A DNA stretch of 6,302 nucleotides from Lawsonibacter sp. (GTDB lineage: Bacteria; Bacillota; Clostridia; Oscillospirales; Oscillospiraceae). How positions within the stretch are numbered: position 1 is the first letter of the stretch; every line of letters starts with the position of its first letter. The notes under the pieces are model-generated. The model saw nothing but the letters and a program-made list of their open reading frames with translations, ran no database searches and was not told the DNA's origin. Location of the stretch: positions 1 to 6,302 of the forward strand of contig JAAWNI010000131.1 of assembly GCA_022798855.1 (NCBI GenBank), given 5' to 3'. The position numbers and the translations under genes were made by a program. Shown here in pieces: positions 1 through 5,815 of this stretch.

Positions 1-3
1 CCG

Positions 4-17
4 CATACTCTCCTTTC
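4..17 (-). promoter_or_regulatory. Ribosome site and start codon of a divergent gene running off the left edge
   Basis: On the minus strand AAAGGAGAG (16 to 8) is followed by T and an ATG at 6-4, then CGG. Only two codons of this gene lie in the window, so its product is unknown. The spacing from AAGGAG to ATG is 3 nt, which is short, so the true start could lie further left. The placement about 23 nt after the start point predicted from the sigma-54 promoter at 40-56 supports a real gene. From the RocR-type activator next door one would guess an amino-acid or peptide catabolism gene or transporter, but that is inference only. Confidence 0.5.
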
Positions 18-39
18 TTTACAGTCTGGCTTTTTATAG

Positions 40-56
40 AGCAACCGCCGGGCCAA
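40..56 (-). promoter_or_regulatory. Sigma-54 (-24/-12) promoter for the leftward divergent gene
   Basis: Read on the minus strand, 56 to 40 is TTGGCCCGGCGGTTGCT. Against the sigma-54 consensus TGGCACG-N4-TTGCW it differs at one position (C for A), with the GG (54-53) and GC (42-41) dinucleotides at the required spacing. Counting 12 nt from the -12 base puts transcription start near 29, just upstream of the ribosome site at 8-16. Sigma-54 promoters need an enhancer-binding ATPase, and the gene at 427 encodes one. The promoter, start point, ribosome site and activator agree with one another, which makes a chance match unlikely. Confidence 0.78.
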
Positions 57-197
57 AGAGAGGAAAATGAAGAAAATGCCCGAAACTTTGTGTCACCTGC
101 ACGAATAAGCTGCGTCTGATTTATGCAAAACAACCGGGAAGTGCCTTGGGGCTTCGGGGACATTTTGGGAGATGGGCGTGATTTTACCGGCGCAGGA

Positions 198-212
198 GCA
201 AAACTATTTTGC
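198..212. promoter_or_regulatory. Candidate activator-binding site 1 (upstream activating sequence)
   Basis: GCAAAACTATTTTGC is a perfect inverted repeat: 6-bp arms GCAAAA/TTTTGC around a 3-bp centre. It lies about 175 bp upstream of the predicted sigma-54 start at 29 and 28 bp before the -35 box of the rightward promoter. This suits a dimeric Fis-type HTH activator acting by DNA looping, and could also serve autoregulation. Assignment to the neighbouring regulator is inferred from position and symmetry. Confidence 0.6.
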
Positions 213-216
213 GAAC

Positions 217-233
217 TGCAAATTTTAATTGCA
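217..233. promoter_or_regulatory. Candidate activator-binding site 2 (upstream activating sequence)
   Basis: TGCAAATTTTAATTGCA has perfect TGCAA/TTGCA ends. Its core, 218-232, has the same layout as the site at 198-212: a 6-bp arm beginning GCAA, a 3-bp centre, and an arm ending TTGC, with 5 of 6 arm positions pairing. The two centres (205 and 225) are 20 bp apart, about two helical turns, so two dimers would sit on the same face of the DNA. A half-site-like TTATGCAAAA occurs at 121-130. Confidence 0.58.
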
Positions 234-239
234 TAAGGA

Positions 240-268
240 TTGACAGCGGCCCGGGATTCCGGTACACT
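240..268 (+). promoter_or_regulatory. Sigma-70-type promoter for the regulator gene
   Basis: TTGACA at 240-245 is a perfect -35 box. After a 17-bp spacer comes TACACT at 263-268, matching four of six bases of the -10 consensus. Transcription would start near 275, leaving a leader of about 150 nt before the ATG at 427. That leader carries two strong palindromes (304-323 and 364-382) and a GC hairpin at 387-399. The -35 box begins 7 bp after the second candidate operator, so the regulator may control its own synthesis. Confidence 0.5.
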
Positions 269-297
269 GGCAGGGACACCTTGGAAATCGGCCTTGT

Positions 298-386
298 CAA
301 TGCGGACGCTTCATGAAGCGTCCCTACGGGTCTTCTGCTGCGGAGGTTTTGAGCTCTCTGCAGGGACGCATATGATGCGTCCGTCC
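298..386. repeat. Paired palindromic repeat, pair 1 (GGACGC type)
   Basis: Two related hairpin units lie in the leader of the regulator gene. The left one, 304-323, is a perfect 20-bp palindrome, GGACGCTTCATGAAGCGTCC. The right one, 364-382, has arms GGACGCAT/ATGCGTCC around ATG. Read outward from its AGGG end, the left unit is on the minus strand and begins GTAGGGACGC; the right unit is on the plus strand and begins GCAGGGACGC; both end GCGTCCG. The AGGG ends face each other across about 40 bp. The same unit design recurs at 5729-5798 and 5816-5897 with other arm sequences. Confidence 0.75.
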
Positions 387-412
387 CGCCCGGCGGGCGA
401 AATCACAGCGAA

Positions 413-419
413 AGGGGAG
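413..419 (+). promoter_or_regulatory. Ribosome-binding site fixing the regulator start
   Basis: AGGGGAG at 413-419 is 7 nt before the ATG at 427, a near-ideal spacing. It supports that ATG over other candidate starts. Confidence 0.75.
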
Positions 420-426
420 ACTTTCC

Positions 427-1722
427 ATGCTCTATGACATTCTGTTCACGCTGGACCCCTCAGACTGCTTCTGTGGGGTGGCCTGGGGCAGCCGGGAGGC
501 GGAGGACCTGTACCGGGACCTCTTTGAGAGCTGGGCCGCCGCCCGGCGTCCGGCCAGCGCCGCCTTCCGCCTTCCGGAGGGGGAGGACGGCGGAAGGCTG
601 GTCTGGGAGGAAAACGTCTTTGATTTCCAGCGGCTCCCCGGCCCGGAGGGGGGCAGCTTCTTGCTTCTCAAGGGGGAGGACGGCCGCGCGTACCTTCTGG
701 CCCGGGCCCTGGACCAGGTTGCCGACGGGGTGCAGATCTATGACAAAAACGCCTGCGCGGTCTACTTCAACAGGGCCAGCCGGGGCATTTCCCAGATTCC
801 CGGCGGGGTCAGCGTGGAGGGGCGGCACCTCCTGGACCTGTACAACCTGGACGAGTCGGTCAGCACCACCATGACCGCCCTCCAGACCCAAGCTCCGGTC
901 ATTGACCGGGTGGACAGCTTTCGGACCAACGATTTCAGCACCGCGCCCATCGCTTCGGCCAATACCTCCTACCCCATCTTCCGGGAGGGGGAGCTGCTGG
1001 GGGCGGTGGTCTTTGAGCAGACGGCGGAGATCGTGGAGAAGAACATGGAAAAGATGGAAGCCACCCGGCGGGCCCTCAGCACCTTCCAGAACAAGCCGCC
1101 GAAAATCAGCTTTTCAGGCTACACCTTTGACAACGTGATCGGAAGCTGCCCCAAGCTGCGGGAAGCGGTGGCCCTGGCCCAAAAGGTGGCCCCCCAGGAC
1201 AGCCCCATCCTGCTGGTGGGGGAGACGGGGACGGGCAAGGAAATTTTTGCCCAGAGCATCCACCGGGCCAGCCGCCGCCGGGGCGGGAAATTTCTGGCCA
1301 TCAACTGCGCCGCCGTCCCGGAGACGCTGATCGAGAGCCTTCTGTTCGGCACCCGGCGGGGCAGCTTCACCGGCAGCGAGGACAAGGCGGGCTACCTGGA
1401 GGAGGCGTCCGGCGGCACCCTGTTTCTGGACGAGCTGAACTCCATGAGCCTGGCCATGCAGTCCAAAATCCTCCGCGTGCTCCAGGAGAAGACCTTCCGC
1501 CGGGTGGGGGGGAGCCAGGACCTGAAGCTGGATGTGCGGGTAATCTCCTCATGCAACGAGGACCCATTTAAGGCCGTGTCGGAAAACACCTTCCGCCGGG
1601 ACCTGTTTTACCGCCTGTCCACGGTGATGATCGAGCTGCCACCCCTCAGAGAGCACCTGGAGGACCTGGAGGAGCTGATCCGCTACCGCCTATCAGTTCG
1701 TCCAGGCCGCCACACGGCTTGA
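427..1722 (+). CDS. Sigma-54-dependent transcriptional activator, RocR-type, PAS plus AAA+ part, truncated by frameshift
   Basis: This is the larger part of a bacterial enhancer-binding protein, an ATPase that remodels sigma-54 RNA polymerase. There is no receiver domain. A poorly recognised N-terminal stretch (1-90) is followed by a PAS-like sensor (about 93-200, near VADGVQIYDKNACAVYFN) and an AAA+ domain (about 233-418). Visible motifs are Walker A GETGTGKE (265-272), the sigma-54-contacting loop as GSFTGS (312-317) instead of GAFTGA, Walker B TLFLDE (331-336) followed by LNSM, and the arginine-finger region FRRDLFYRL (389-397). The LFGT and DELNSM wording resembles RocR-type activators of amino-acid catabolism. 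The frame then runs into SVRPGRHTA and a TGA at 1720-1722, while the rest of the protein continues in the next frame. The HTH is therefore missing from this product; it might keep ATPase activity but should not bind its operators. A sequencing error is the main alternative. Confidence 0.88.
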   Translation: MLYDILFTLDPSDCFCGVAWGSREAEDLYRDLFESWAAARRPASAAFRLPEGEDGGRLVWEENVFDFQRLPGPEGGSFLLLKGEDGRAYLLARALDQVADGVQIYDKNACAVYFNRASRGISQIPGGVSVEGRHLLDLYNLDESVSTTMTALQTQAPVIDRVDSFRTNDFSTAPIASANTSYPIFREGELLGAVVFEQTAEIVEKNMEKMEATRRALSTFQNKPPKISFSGYTFDNVIGSCPKLREAVALAQKVAPQDSPILLVGETGTGKEIFAQSIHRASRRRGGKFLAINCAAVPETLIESLLFGTRRGSFTGSEDKAGYLEEASGGTLFLDELNSMSLAMQSKILRVLQEKTFRRVGGSQDLKLDVRVISSCNEDPFKAVSENTFRRDLFYRLSTVMIELPPLREHLEDLEELIRYRLSVRPGRHTA

Positions 1723-1768
1723 CCCGGAGGCCCTCGCCATCCTGAGGGCCTACCACTGGCCGGGCAAC

Positions 1769-2065
1769 GTGCGGGAGCTGTTCCACGTGCTGGACTACGC
1801 CCAGAATGTCACCGATTCCCAGGTGATGGAGGTGCGCCACCTGCCCCCCTACCTGCTCAAGCGCCGGGCTGAGCCAGCCGCCCCCCTCCCGGCCGTGGAT
1901 TTTTCCCAGGGGGGCTTGCAGGGGCTGATGGACGAGTACGAGAAGGAGGTCATTGCCCAGGCCCTGGACTACTGCGGCTATAATATCTCCCGCACCGCCC
2001 AGACCCTGGGCATCCTCCGCCAGAGCCTGCAATTCCGTATCAGAAAATACGGCCTGATTTTTTAA
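1769..2065 (+). pseudogene. C-terminal part of the same sigma-54 activator (end of AAA+ and Fis-type HTH), displaced by +1 frame
   Basis: This frame carries the missing end of the activator at 427-1722. Coding similarity begins upstream of the GTG at 1769: from about 1691 it reads YQFVQAATRLDPEALAIL and then the family signature WPGNVREL, in which the GTG is just the valine codon. The frame is open only from 1679, because a TGA lies at 1676-1678. The end holds a Fis-type helix-turn-helix, from YEKEVIAQALDYCGYNISRT through LGILRQSLQFRIRKYGL, typical of RocR-like regulators. There is no ribosome site before 1769, so separate translation is unlikely. With one base skipped near 1690, the joined protein would be about 545 residues. 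The span between the LEDLEELI helix and the LDPEAL helix looks about four residues short of NtrC-type relatives, so a small deletion is as likely as a one-base insertion. Confidence 0.85.
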
Positions 2066-2111
2066 AAATGACGGTTATGCGGGGGGCGGCGGGACACGCC
2101 TGAAAATACGG

Positions 2112-3164
2112 TTGCTATCCGTTCCCCTGTCTGGTAAAATAGGCACCGCTATCTATGATGTCAATCAGATCTGGCAGGTCAGGGACGGCAAGCTGGCCTG
2201 CCTGAAAAAGGACCTGGGCAGCGCCGCCATGACGGACCCGGACACCCTGTCCGGATACATCCAGTGGTGCGCCGCCAACTACCCGGCCAGCCGGTATGAG
2301 CTGATCCTCTGGGACCACGGAGGCGGCTCGGTCAGCGGCTACGGCTACGACGAGAAGTTCGCCGCCAGCGGGTCCATGGACCTGGCGGGGCTGGACGCCG
2401 CCCTCCGGGCCGGAGGGGTGGAATTCGACTTTATCGGCTTTGACGCCTGCCTGATGGCCACGGTGGAGACGGCCCTGGCCATGGCCCCCTGCGCCGACTA
2501 TCTCATCGCTTCTGAGGAGACGGAGCCGGGCGTGGGCTGGTACTACACCGACTGGCTCACCGCCTTCGGCCAGGACGCCTCCATGCCCACCATCCAGATC
2601 GGGCGGAACATCGTGGACAGCTTTGTGGAGGTTTGCGCGCAGAAATGCCGGGGCCAGTCCACCACCCTGTCCGTGGTGGACCTGGCGGAGCTGGAGGCCA
2701 CCCTGCCGGAAGCGCTGGCGGACTTTTCCCAGTCCACGGTCAAGCTTCTCCAGGGCAAGCAGTTCCAAACTGTTGCCAACGCCCGGAGCGGGGCCCGGGA
2801 GTTTGCCCGGTCCAGCCAGATGGGCCAGGTGGACCTGGCCCATCTGGCCCAGAACCTGGGCACCAAGGAGGGCAGAGCCCTGACGGATATCCTGCTGAGC
2901 GCGGTGAAGTACAACCGCACCTCCGCCGATATGGCTAATTCCTATGGCCTGTCCATCTACTTCCCCAGCCAGAAGCTCTCTATGGTGGACCGGGCGGCGT
3001 CCACCTATCAGCGGATCGGAATTGACGCGGATTACACCCGCTGCATCCGGCAGTACGCCAGCATGGCCGCCAGCGGACAGGCCGCTGACTGGGGGATTCT
3101 TTTATCGGCGGTCTTCCTGGAAACGGAATCCCCCCGCAGGGGGCGAGGGGAGAGAAACTTGTAA
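2112..3164 (+). pseudogene. Clostripain-family (peptidase C11) cysteine protease fragment, truncated at both ends
   Basis: The middle of this frame is clearly a C11 peptidase, the secreted cysteine endopeptidase family of clostripain. It shows the catalytic histidine in LILWDHGGG (His69 counting from the TTG at 2112), the catalytic cysteine in FDACLMA (Cys113), and the conserved EETEPGVGWYYTDWL segment (135-149). Recognisable sequence starts at NQIWQV (about 2166). The family's N-terminal part, with export signal and the MVYM.GSDLES-like first strand, is absent. The only start before it is a TTG at 2112 with no ribosome site. At the other end family sequence stops near SGQAADW (about 321-327); the last 23 residues (GILLSAVFL to GRGERNL) are low-complexity and run into repeat DNA. 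Active-site residues are kept, so the loss may be recent. A functional intracellular C11 enzyme is possible but unlikely. Confidence 0.78.
3130..3143. repeat. C-run/G-run hairpin inside the 3' end of the protease frame
   Basis: CCCCC, a GCA loop and GGGGG form a short GC hairpin inside the odd tail of the protease frame. It sits at the edge of non-family sequence and leads into the repeat at 3180-3229, so it may be part of the same inserted repeat DNA. Confidence 0.4.
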
Positions 3165-3179
3165 AAGACCGCTGTGTTA

Positions 3180-3229
3180 CTCCCTCAGCCACCGCCTGCG
3201 GCGGTGCCAGCTCCCTCAAAGAGGGAGCC
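3180..3229. repeat. Interspersed palindromic repeat (CTCCCTCA...GAGGGAG type)
   Basis: Two hairpins lie back to back: CACCGCC/GGCGGTG around TGC (3190-3206) and CTCCCTC/GAGGGAG around AAA (3211-3227). A further CTCCCTC at 3180-3186 could pair with the same GAGGGAG, enclosing the first hairpin as a cruciform-like alternative. From memory, repeats of this design are scattered between genes in Oscillospiraceae and Faecalibacterium-type genomes. No protein is encoded, so any spread would need a protein supplied elsewhere. Confidence 0.6.
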
Positions 3230-3255
3230 GGCGATAGAGCGTTTTTCGACAAGCT

Positions 3256-3289
3256 GACAAGGCCTCCAGCGCAAGCTGGAGGCCTTGTC
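3256..3289. terminator. Long perfect hairpin between convergent genes, likely bidirectional terminator
   Basis: GACAAGGCCTCCAGC (3256-3270) pairs perfectly with 3275-3289 around a 4-base loop, which is GCAA (a GNRA tetraloop) in plus-strand RNA. It lies 10 bp past the stop of the minus-strand SLH gene and 91 bp past the end of the protease frame, where a shared terminator is expected. Neither side has a strong T run: the plus strand continues TTAGTCTGTTC and the minus strand AGCTTGTCG. It may act as an imperfect terminator or as a 3'-end stabiliser. Confidence 0.6.
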
Positions 3290-3298
3290 TTAGTCTGT

Positions 3299-5701
3299 TC
3301 AGTTCGCGGCGATGATGCGTACCTGTTCGCCCACGGGGTCCACGTAGATGGTAAAGCTGTCGGAGTATGCCTTGATGGAGGTGAGGCGGGAGCCGCCGTC
3401 GCCGCCGGACAGCCAGTTGTCCTTAGACACCTTGTTGCCGGTGCGGTTGTAGTAGCACTCCACGTTGTCCGCCACCCGGTAGGTGCGGCCGTAGGTGTTC
3501 ACGTAAGTGGCGCCCTGGCTCTCGAAGAAGTCGCTGAGCTTCACGTTCTTGACCTCTTTCAGCTGGACGGTGGTCTTGATGGTGTTCTTGCCCTCCCGGT
3601 CCTTGCCGACGGCCACGCCCAGCATGTCGCCGCTCTGGCCGGTGTAGGTGGTGGTAAGGCTGAATTCGATATCATTCTGCCCGTTGCGCAGATGCCAGAT
3701 GTAGCGGGTCTGTTCGGGGATATCTGGCGTTGGGTCTGTAGTTGTGCCATCTGGGTTTGTCATCCCCGGAGTTCCCGGCTTCGCTTCCTGGGTGACCTTA
3801 TAGCCGCCCACCATCATGCCGTAGATATAGGCGCTGCCGGTGACGTTGTTCAGCACGATGTAGTCCACGATGTTGGCGCTGTTCACATGGTAGGAGCTGA
3901 TCCGCTCGGCGGGGATGGAAGCCATGTCCAGGCTGCCCCGGTCCACGGAGACTACGCTGCCGCTCTGGGACTGCTCATAGATGCGCACGCTGGAGGACAC
4001 CGTGAGCTTGCCCAGCTTCAGGCCGGGCACGTCGAAGGCACCGGGGGCCCGGTTCTCAGACAGGCGGCTGACGGAGAAGGCATCCCGCCCGGCGGAGATT
4101 ACCACAGGCTGGCCCCCCACGCTGGCGGCGTTGGACACCTTGCCGGACAGCTTCAAGGTGGAGCCGTTGGGCAGGAAGATCTCCGCGCTGCCCTCGGTGA
4201 CCATGCCGATGGCGGTGGAGCGGACCTTGGGGTCGGATTTGACGATGCCGGCCACCTTGCCGTCGGCGGTGAGGAGGAGGGAGACATTGTCGCCGGGCTT
4301 GATGTCGCCGATGGTGTCCCAGGCGCTCTGGAGCACGTCGAACTTGTTGCCCGCCACCTGGATGGTGAGGGGGGTCTTGGGGGTGGGGGCGGGGTCGGTG
4401 TAGACGGCGGTCATACGCAGGTCGGACACCACCAGGGTGTTGGTGAGCTGGTCGTAGGTGGCAACGTCGTAGGGCTTGATCTGGGACAGGGTGATGGGCT
4501 GCCGGTCCTTGACGATGTTGAAGCTGGTGGCCCCGCCGGTGAGTCCGTGGAAGGTGGCGGCGTTGGCGTGGCCCATGACCACAACGGCGTCGGAGTCGAT
4601 GGTGGTGGTACCGCTGGTGGAGTAGATGGCCACGATTTTGCCCTTTTCGGCGTACATGGTGATCTGGGTGCCGGAGGTGAGCTTGTCATAGGCCTCCAGG
4701 TACTGGGAGCCGCCGCCGCCGCCGGTGGTGTACACCGGGGTGCTGGCGGAGATGGTGTACTGCTGGGCCCCGCCCTTCACGTAGCCGGGCTGGGCGTCGC
4801 CGTTGAGGGTGATGGTGGTGGCGGTGGAGTCGTCTGGGACGAAGGTGACCAGCTCCTCCTTGTCATTGAGCACCAGCCAGCCCCGCTTGCCCTGGAGGGC
4901 GGTGGGGCTGCCCTCGCCCTGGGCGGGGAGGTAGGCTTCGGAGCCCTTGTTGTTGGTGGTGCGGACGGCCCCGGTGGAGCTGCCGTCGTCCGTCTCCACG
5001 CCCACGGCCAGGATGATGGCCTTGTCCGAGGGGACGGTGCCCAGGGTGGTGTAGTAGGGCTTGTTGTCCTTGGTCTTGCAGCTCAGGGCGTTGACAAAGA
5101 GCTGGGCGGCCTGGGCCCGGCTGATGGAGGAGGAAGCGGACAGGCCTACGCCGTCAGTCAGGCCGATGGAGTTGGCCAGATCCAGATAGCCCTGGGGCCA
5201 CACGGCCCCCGCTTCCTTGCTGGTGTAGCTCAGGGCCCGGAGGAGGATGGTCACCGCTTCCGCTAGGGTGATCTCCGCGTCGGGGAGGAAGCGGCCGTCG
5301 CCCACGCCGGAGACAAGGGGGACCCGCTGGGTGTTCTCCCCCTCGCCCTCGGTGACGGTGTAGCTGGCCGCCATGTTTACAAAGCTGCGGGCCCAGTGGG
5401 TGCTCGTCACGTCGGTGAAGATGGTGCGGGTGGCGTACCGGGGGGCCTCGTCCCCCTTCTGGAGGAAGGTCATGACCATGGTGGCAAATTGGGCCCGGGT
5501 CAGGGTGCCGTGGGGGTTGAACTGGTTGCCGCCTGTGCCGGTGACCACCCCCATCAGCCGCAGAATGTCGGCGTTGACGGCGGTTTTTTGGTCGGCCACG
5601 TCGGAAAAAGACCCCGGCGCCGCCGAGGCGGGCAGCACGAACAGGGACATGGCCAGGGCGGCGGTGAGGATGGCCGCCGTCAGCCGTTGGAATCTTCTCA
5701 T
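3299..5701 (-). CDS. Secreted S-layer homology (SLH) domain surface protein
   Basis: The protein has 800 residues from the ATG at 5701. An in-frame GTG at 5710 lies one base after AGGAG, too close, while the ATG is 10 bases after it, so the ATG is preferred. A signal peptide (RRFQR, a hydrophobic core, then LPASA, cleaved near residue 27) is followed by three SLH domains (about 31-80, 94-158 and 167-207). SLH domains hold proteins to secondary cell-wall polymers of Gram-positive envelopes. The first and third keep a TRAQ or SRAQ motif; the second has ITLAE without the arginine. The rest (about 220-800) is beta-rich and rich in G, T, S and V, with repeated YDVATYD and VVSDLRM-like strands, a Gly5 run (about 327-331) and a P/T/G-rich linker (about 642-662). 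I recognise no enzyme domain there. It lies in the same orientation as, and 208 bp after, the permease gene, and ends at the hairpin at 3256-3289. Confidence 0.88.
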   Translation of the reverse strand: MRRFQRLTAAILTAALAMSLFVLPASAAPGSFSDVADQKTAVNADILRLMGVVTGTGGNQFNPHGTLTRAQFATMVMTFLQKGDEAPRYATRTIFTDVTSTHWARSFVNMAASYTVTEGEGENTQRVPLVSGVGDGRFLPDAEITLAEAVTILLRALSYTSKEAGAVWPQGYLDLANSIGLTDGVGLSASSSISRAQAAQLFVNALSCKTKDNKPYYTTLGTVPSDKAIILAVGVETDDGSSTGAVRTTNNKGSEAYLPAQGEGSPTALQGKRGWLVLNDKEELVTFVPDDSTATTITLNGDAQPGYVKGGAQQYTISASTPVYTTGGGGGSQYLEAYDKLTSGTQITMYAEKGKIVAIYSTSGTTTIDSDAVVVMGHANAATFHGLTGGATSFNIVKDRQPITLSQIKPYDVATYDQLTNTLVVSDLRMTAVYTDPAPTPKTPLTIQVAGNKFDVLQSAWDTIGDIKPGDNVSLLLTADGKVAGIVKSDPKVRSTAIGMVTEGSAEIFLPNGSTLKLSGKVSNAASVGGQPVVISAGRDAFSVSRLSENRAPGAFDVPGLKLGKLTVSSSVRIYEQSQSGSVVSVDRGSLDMASIPAERISSYHVNSANIVDYIVLNNVTGSAYIYGMMVGGYKVTQEAKPGTPGMTNPDGTTTDPTPDIPEQTRYIWHLRNGQNDIEFSLTTTYTGQSGDMLGVAVGKDREGKNTIKTTVQLKEVKNVKLSDFFESQGATYVNTYGRTYRVADNVECYYNRTGNKVSKDNWLSGGDGGSRLTSIKAYSDSFTIYVDPVGEQVRIIAAN

Positions 5702-5710
5702 ATTGTTCAC

Positions 5711-5716
5711 TCTCCT
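5711..5716 (-). promoter_or_regulatory. Ribosome-binding site of the SLH gene
   Basis: On the minus strand TAGGAG lies 1 nt after-spaced from a GTG at 5710 and 10 nt from the ATG at 5701. The spacing decides for the ATG. I see no convincing sigma-70 promoter between this site and the permease stop at 5910, so the SLH gene may be read through from upstream or use a non-consensus promoter. Confidence 0.6.
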
Positions 5717-5728
5717 AATGATGCGTTG

Positions 5729-5798
5729 CAGGGGCGGATATGATCCGTCCGCTGTTGACGTATTGGTGTGTTTTCGGGCGGATGATATCCGCCCCTAC
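5729..5798. repeat. Paired palindromic repeat, pair 2 (GGGCGGAT type)
   Basis: The left unit on the plus strand begins GCAGGGGCGGAT. Its arms are 5732-5739 and 5743-5750, with loop ATG and one G-T mismatch. The right unit on the minus strand begins GTAGGGGCGGAT. Its arms are 5776-5783 and 5787-5794, perfect, with a 3-nt loop. The AGGG ends face outward, so the 70-bp block looks like a small element whose terminal inverted repeats are themselves hairpins. It lies between the SLH gene and the permease gene and encodes nothing. Confidence 0.72.
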
Positions 5799-5815
5799 AC
5801 GCGCTCTATTGAGGT

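Noticed and set aside
33..38. TATAAA on the minus strand as a sigma-70 -10 box for the leftward gene
   Set aside because: No -35 box at 16-18 bp; the overlapping -24/-12 element is a much better match.
99..113. Third activator site, GCACGAATAAGCTGC
   Set aside because: Only the outer GCA/TGC pairs match; the arms do not pair and this could easily be chance.
269..286. TGGCAGG...TTGGA on the plus strand as a sigma-54 promoter for the regulator
   Set aside because: The spacing is two bases too long and the essential GC of the -12 element is missing.
298..386. The repeated palindromes at 304-382 as a CRISPR array
   Set aside because: Only two inverted, non-identical units, no regular spacers and no cas genes.
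240..437. 65-codon open frame before the regulator
   Set aside because: It starts with TTG inside the predicted -35 box, has no ribosome site, runs through the palindromes and overlaps the regulator start.
2068..2103. Short ATG frame of 11 codons after the regulator stop
   Set aside because: No ribosome site and a low-complexity product; nothing supports expression.
2115..2843. 242-codon open frame on the minus strand opposite the protease fragment
   Set aside because: The composition is antisense-like and no motif is seen, while the plus strand has clear C11 catalytic motifs.
3692..5266. 524-codon open frame on the plus strand opposite the SLH gene
   Set aside because: Its translation is almost only G, V, A, D, H and L, as expected from the antisense of a GC-rich gene. 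It has no domain, and the minus-strand frame has a signal peptide and SLH motifs.
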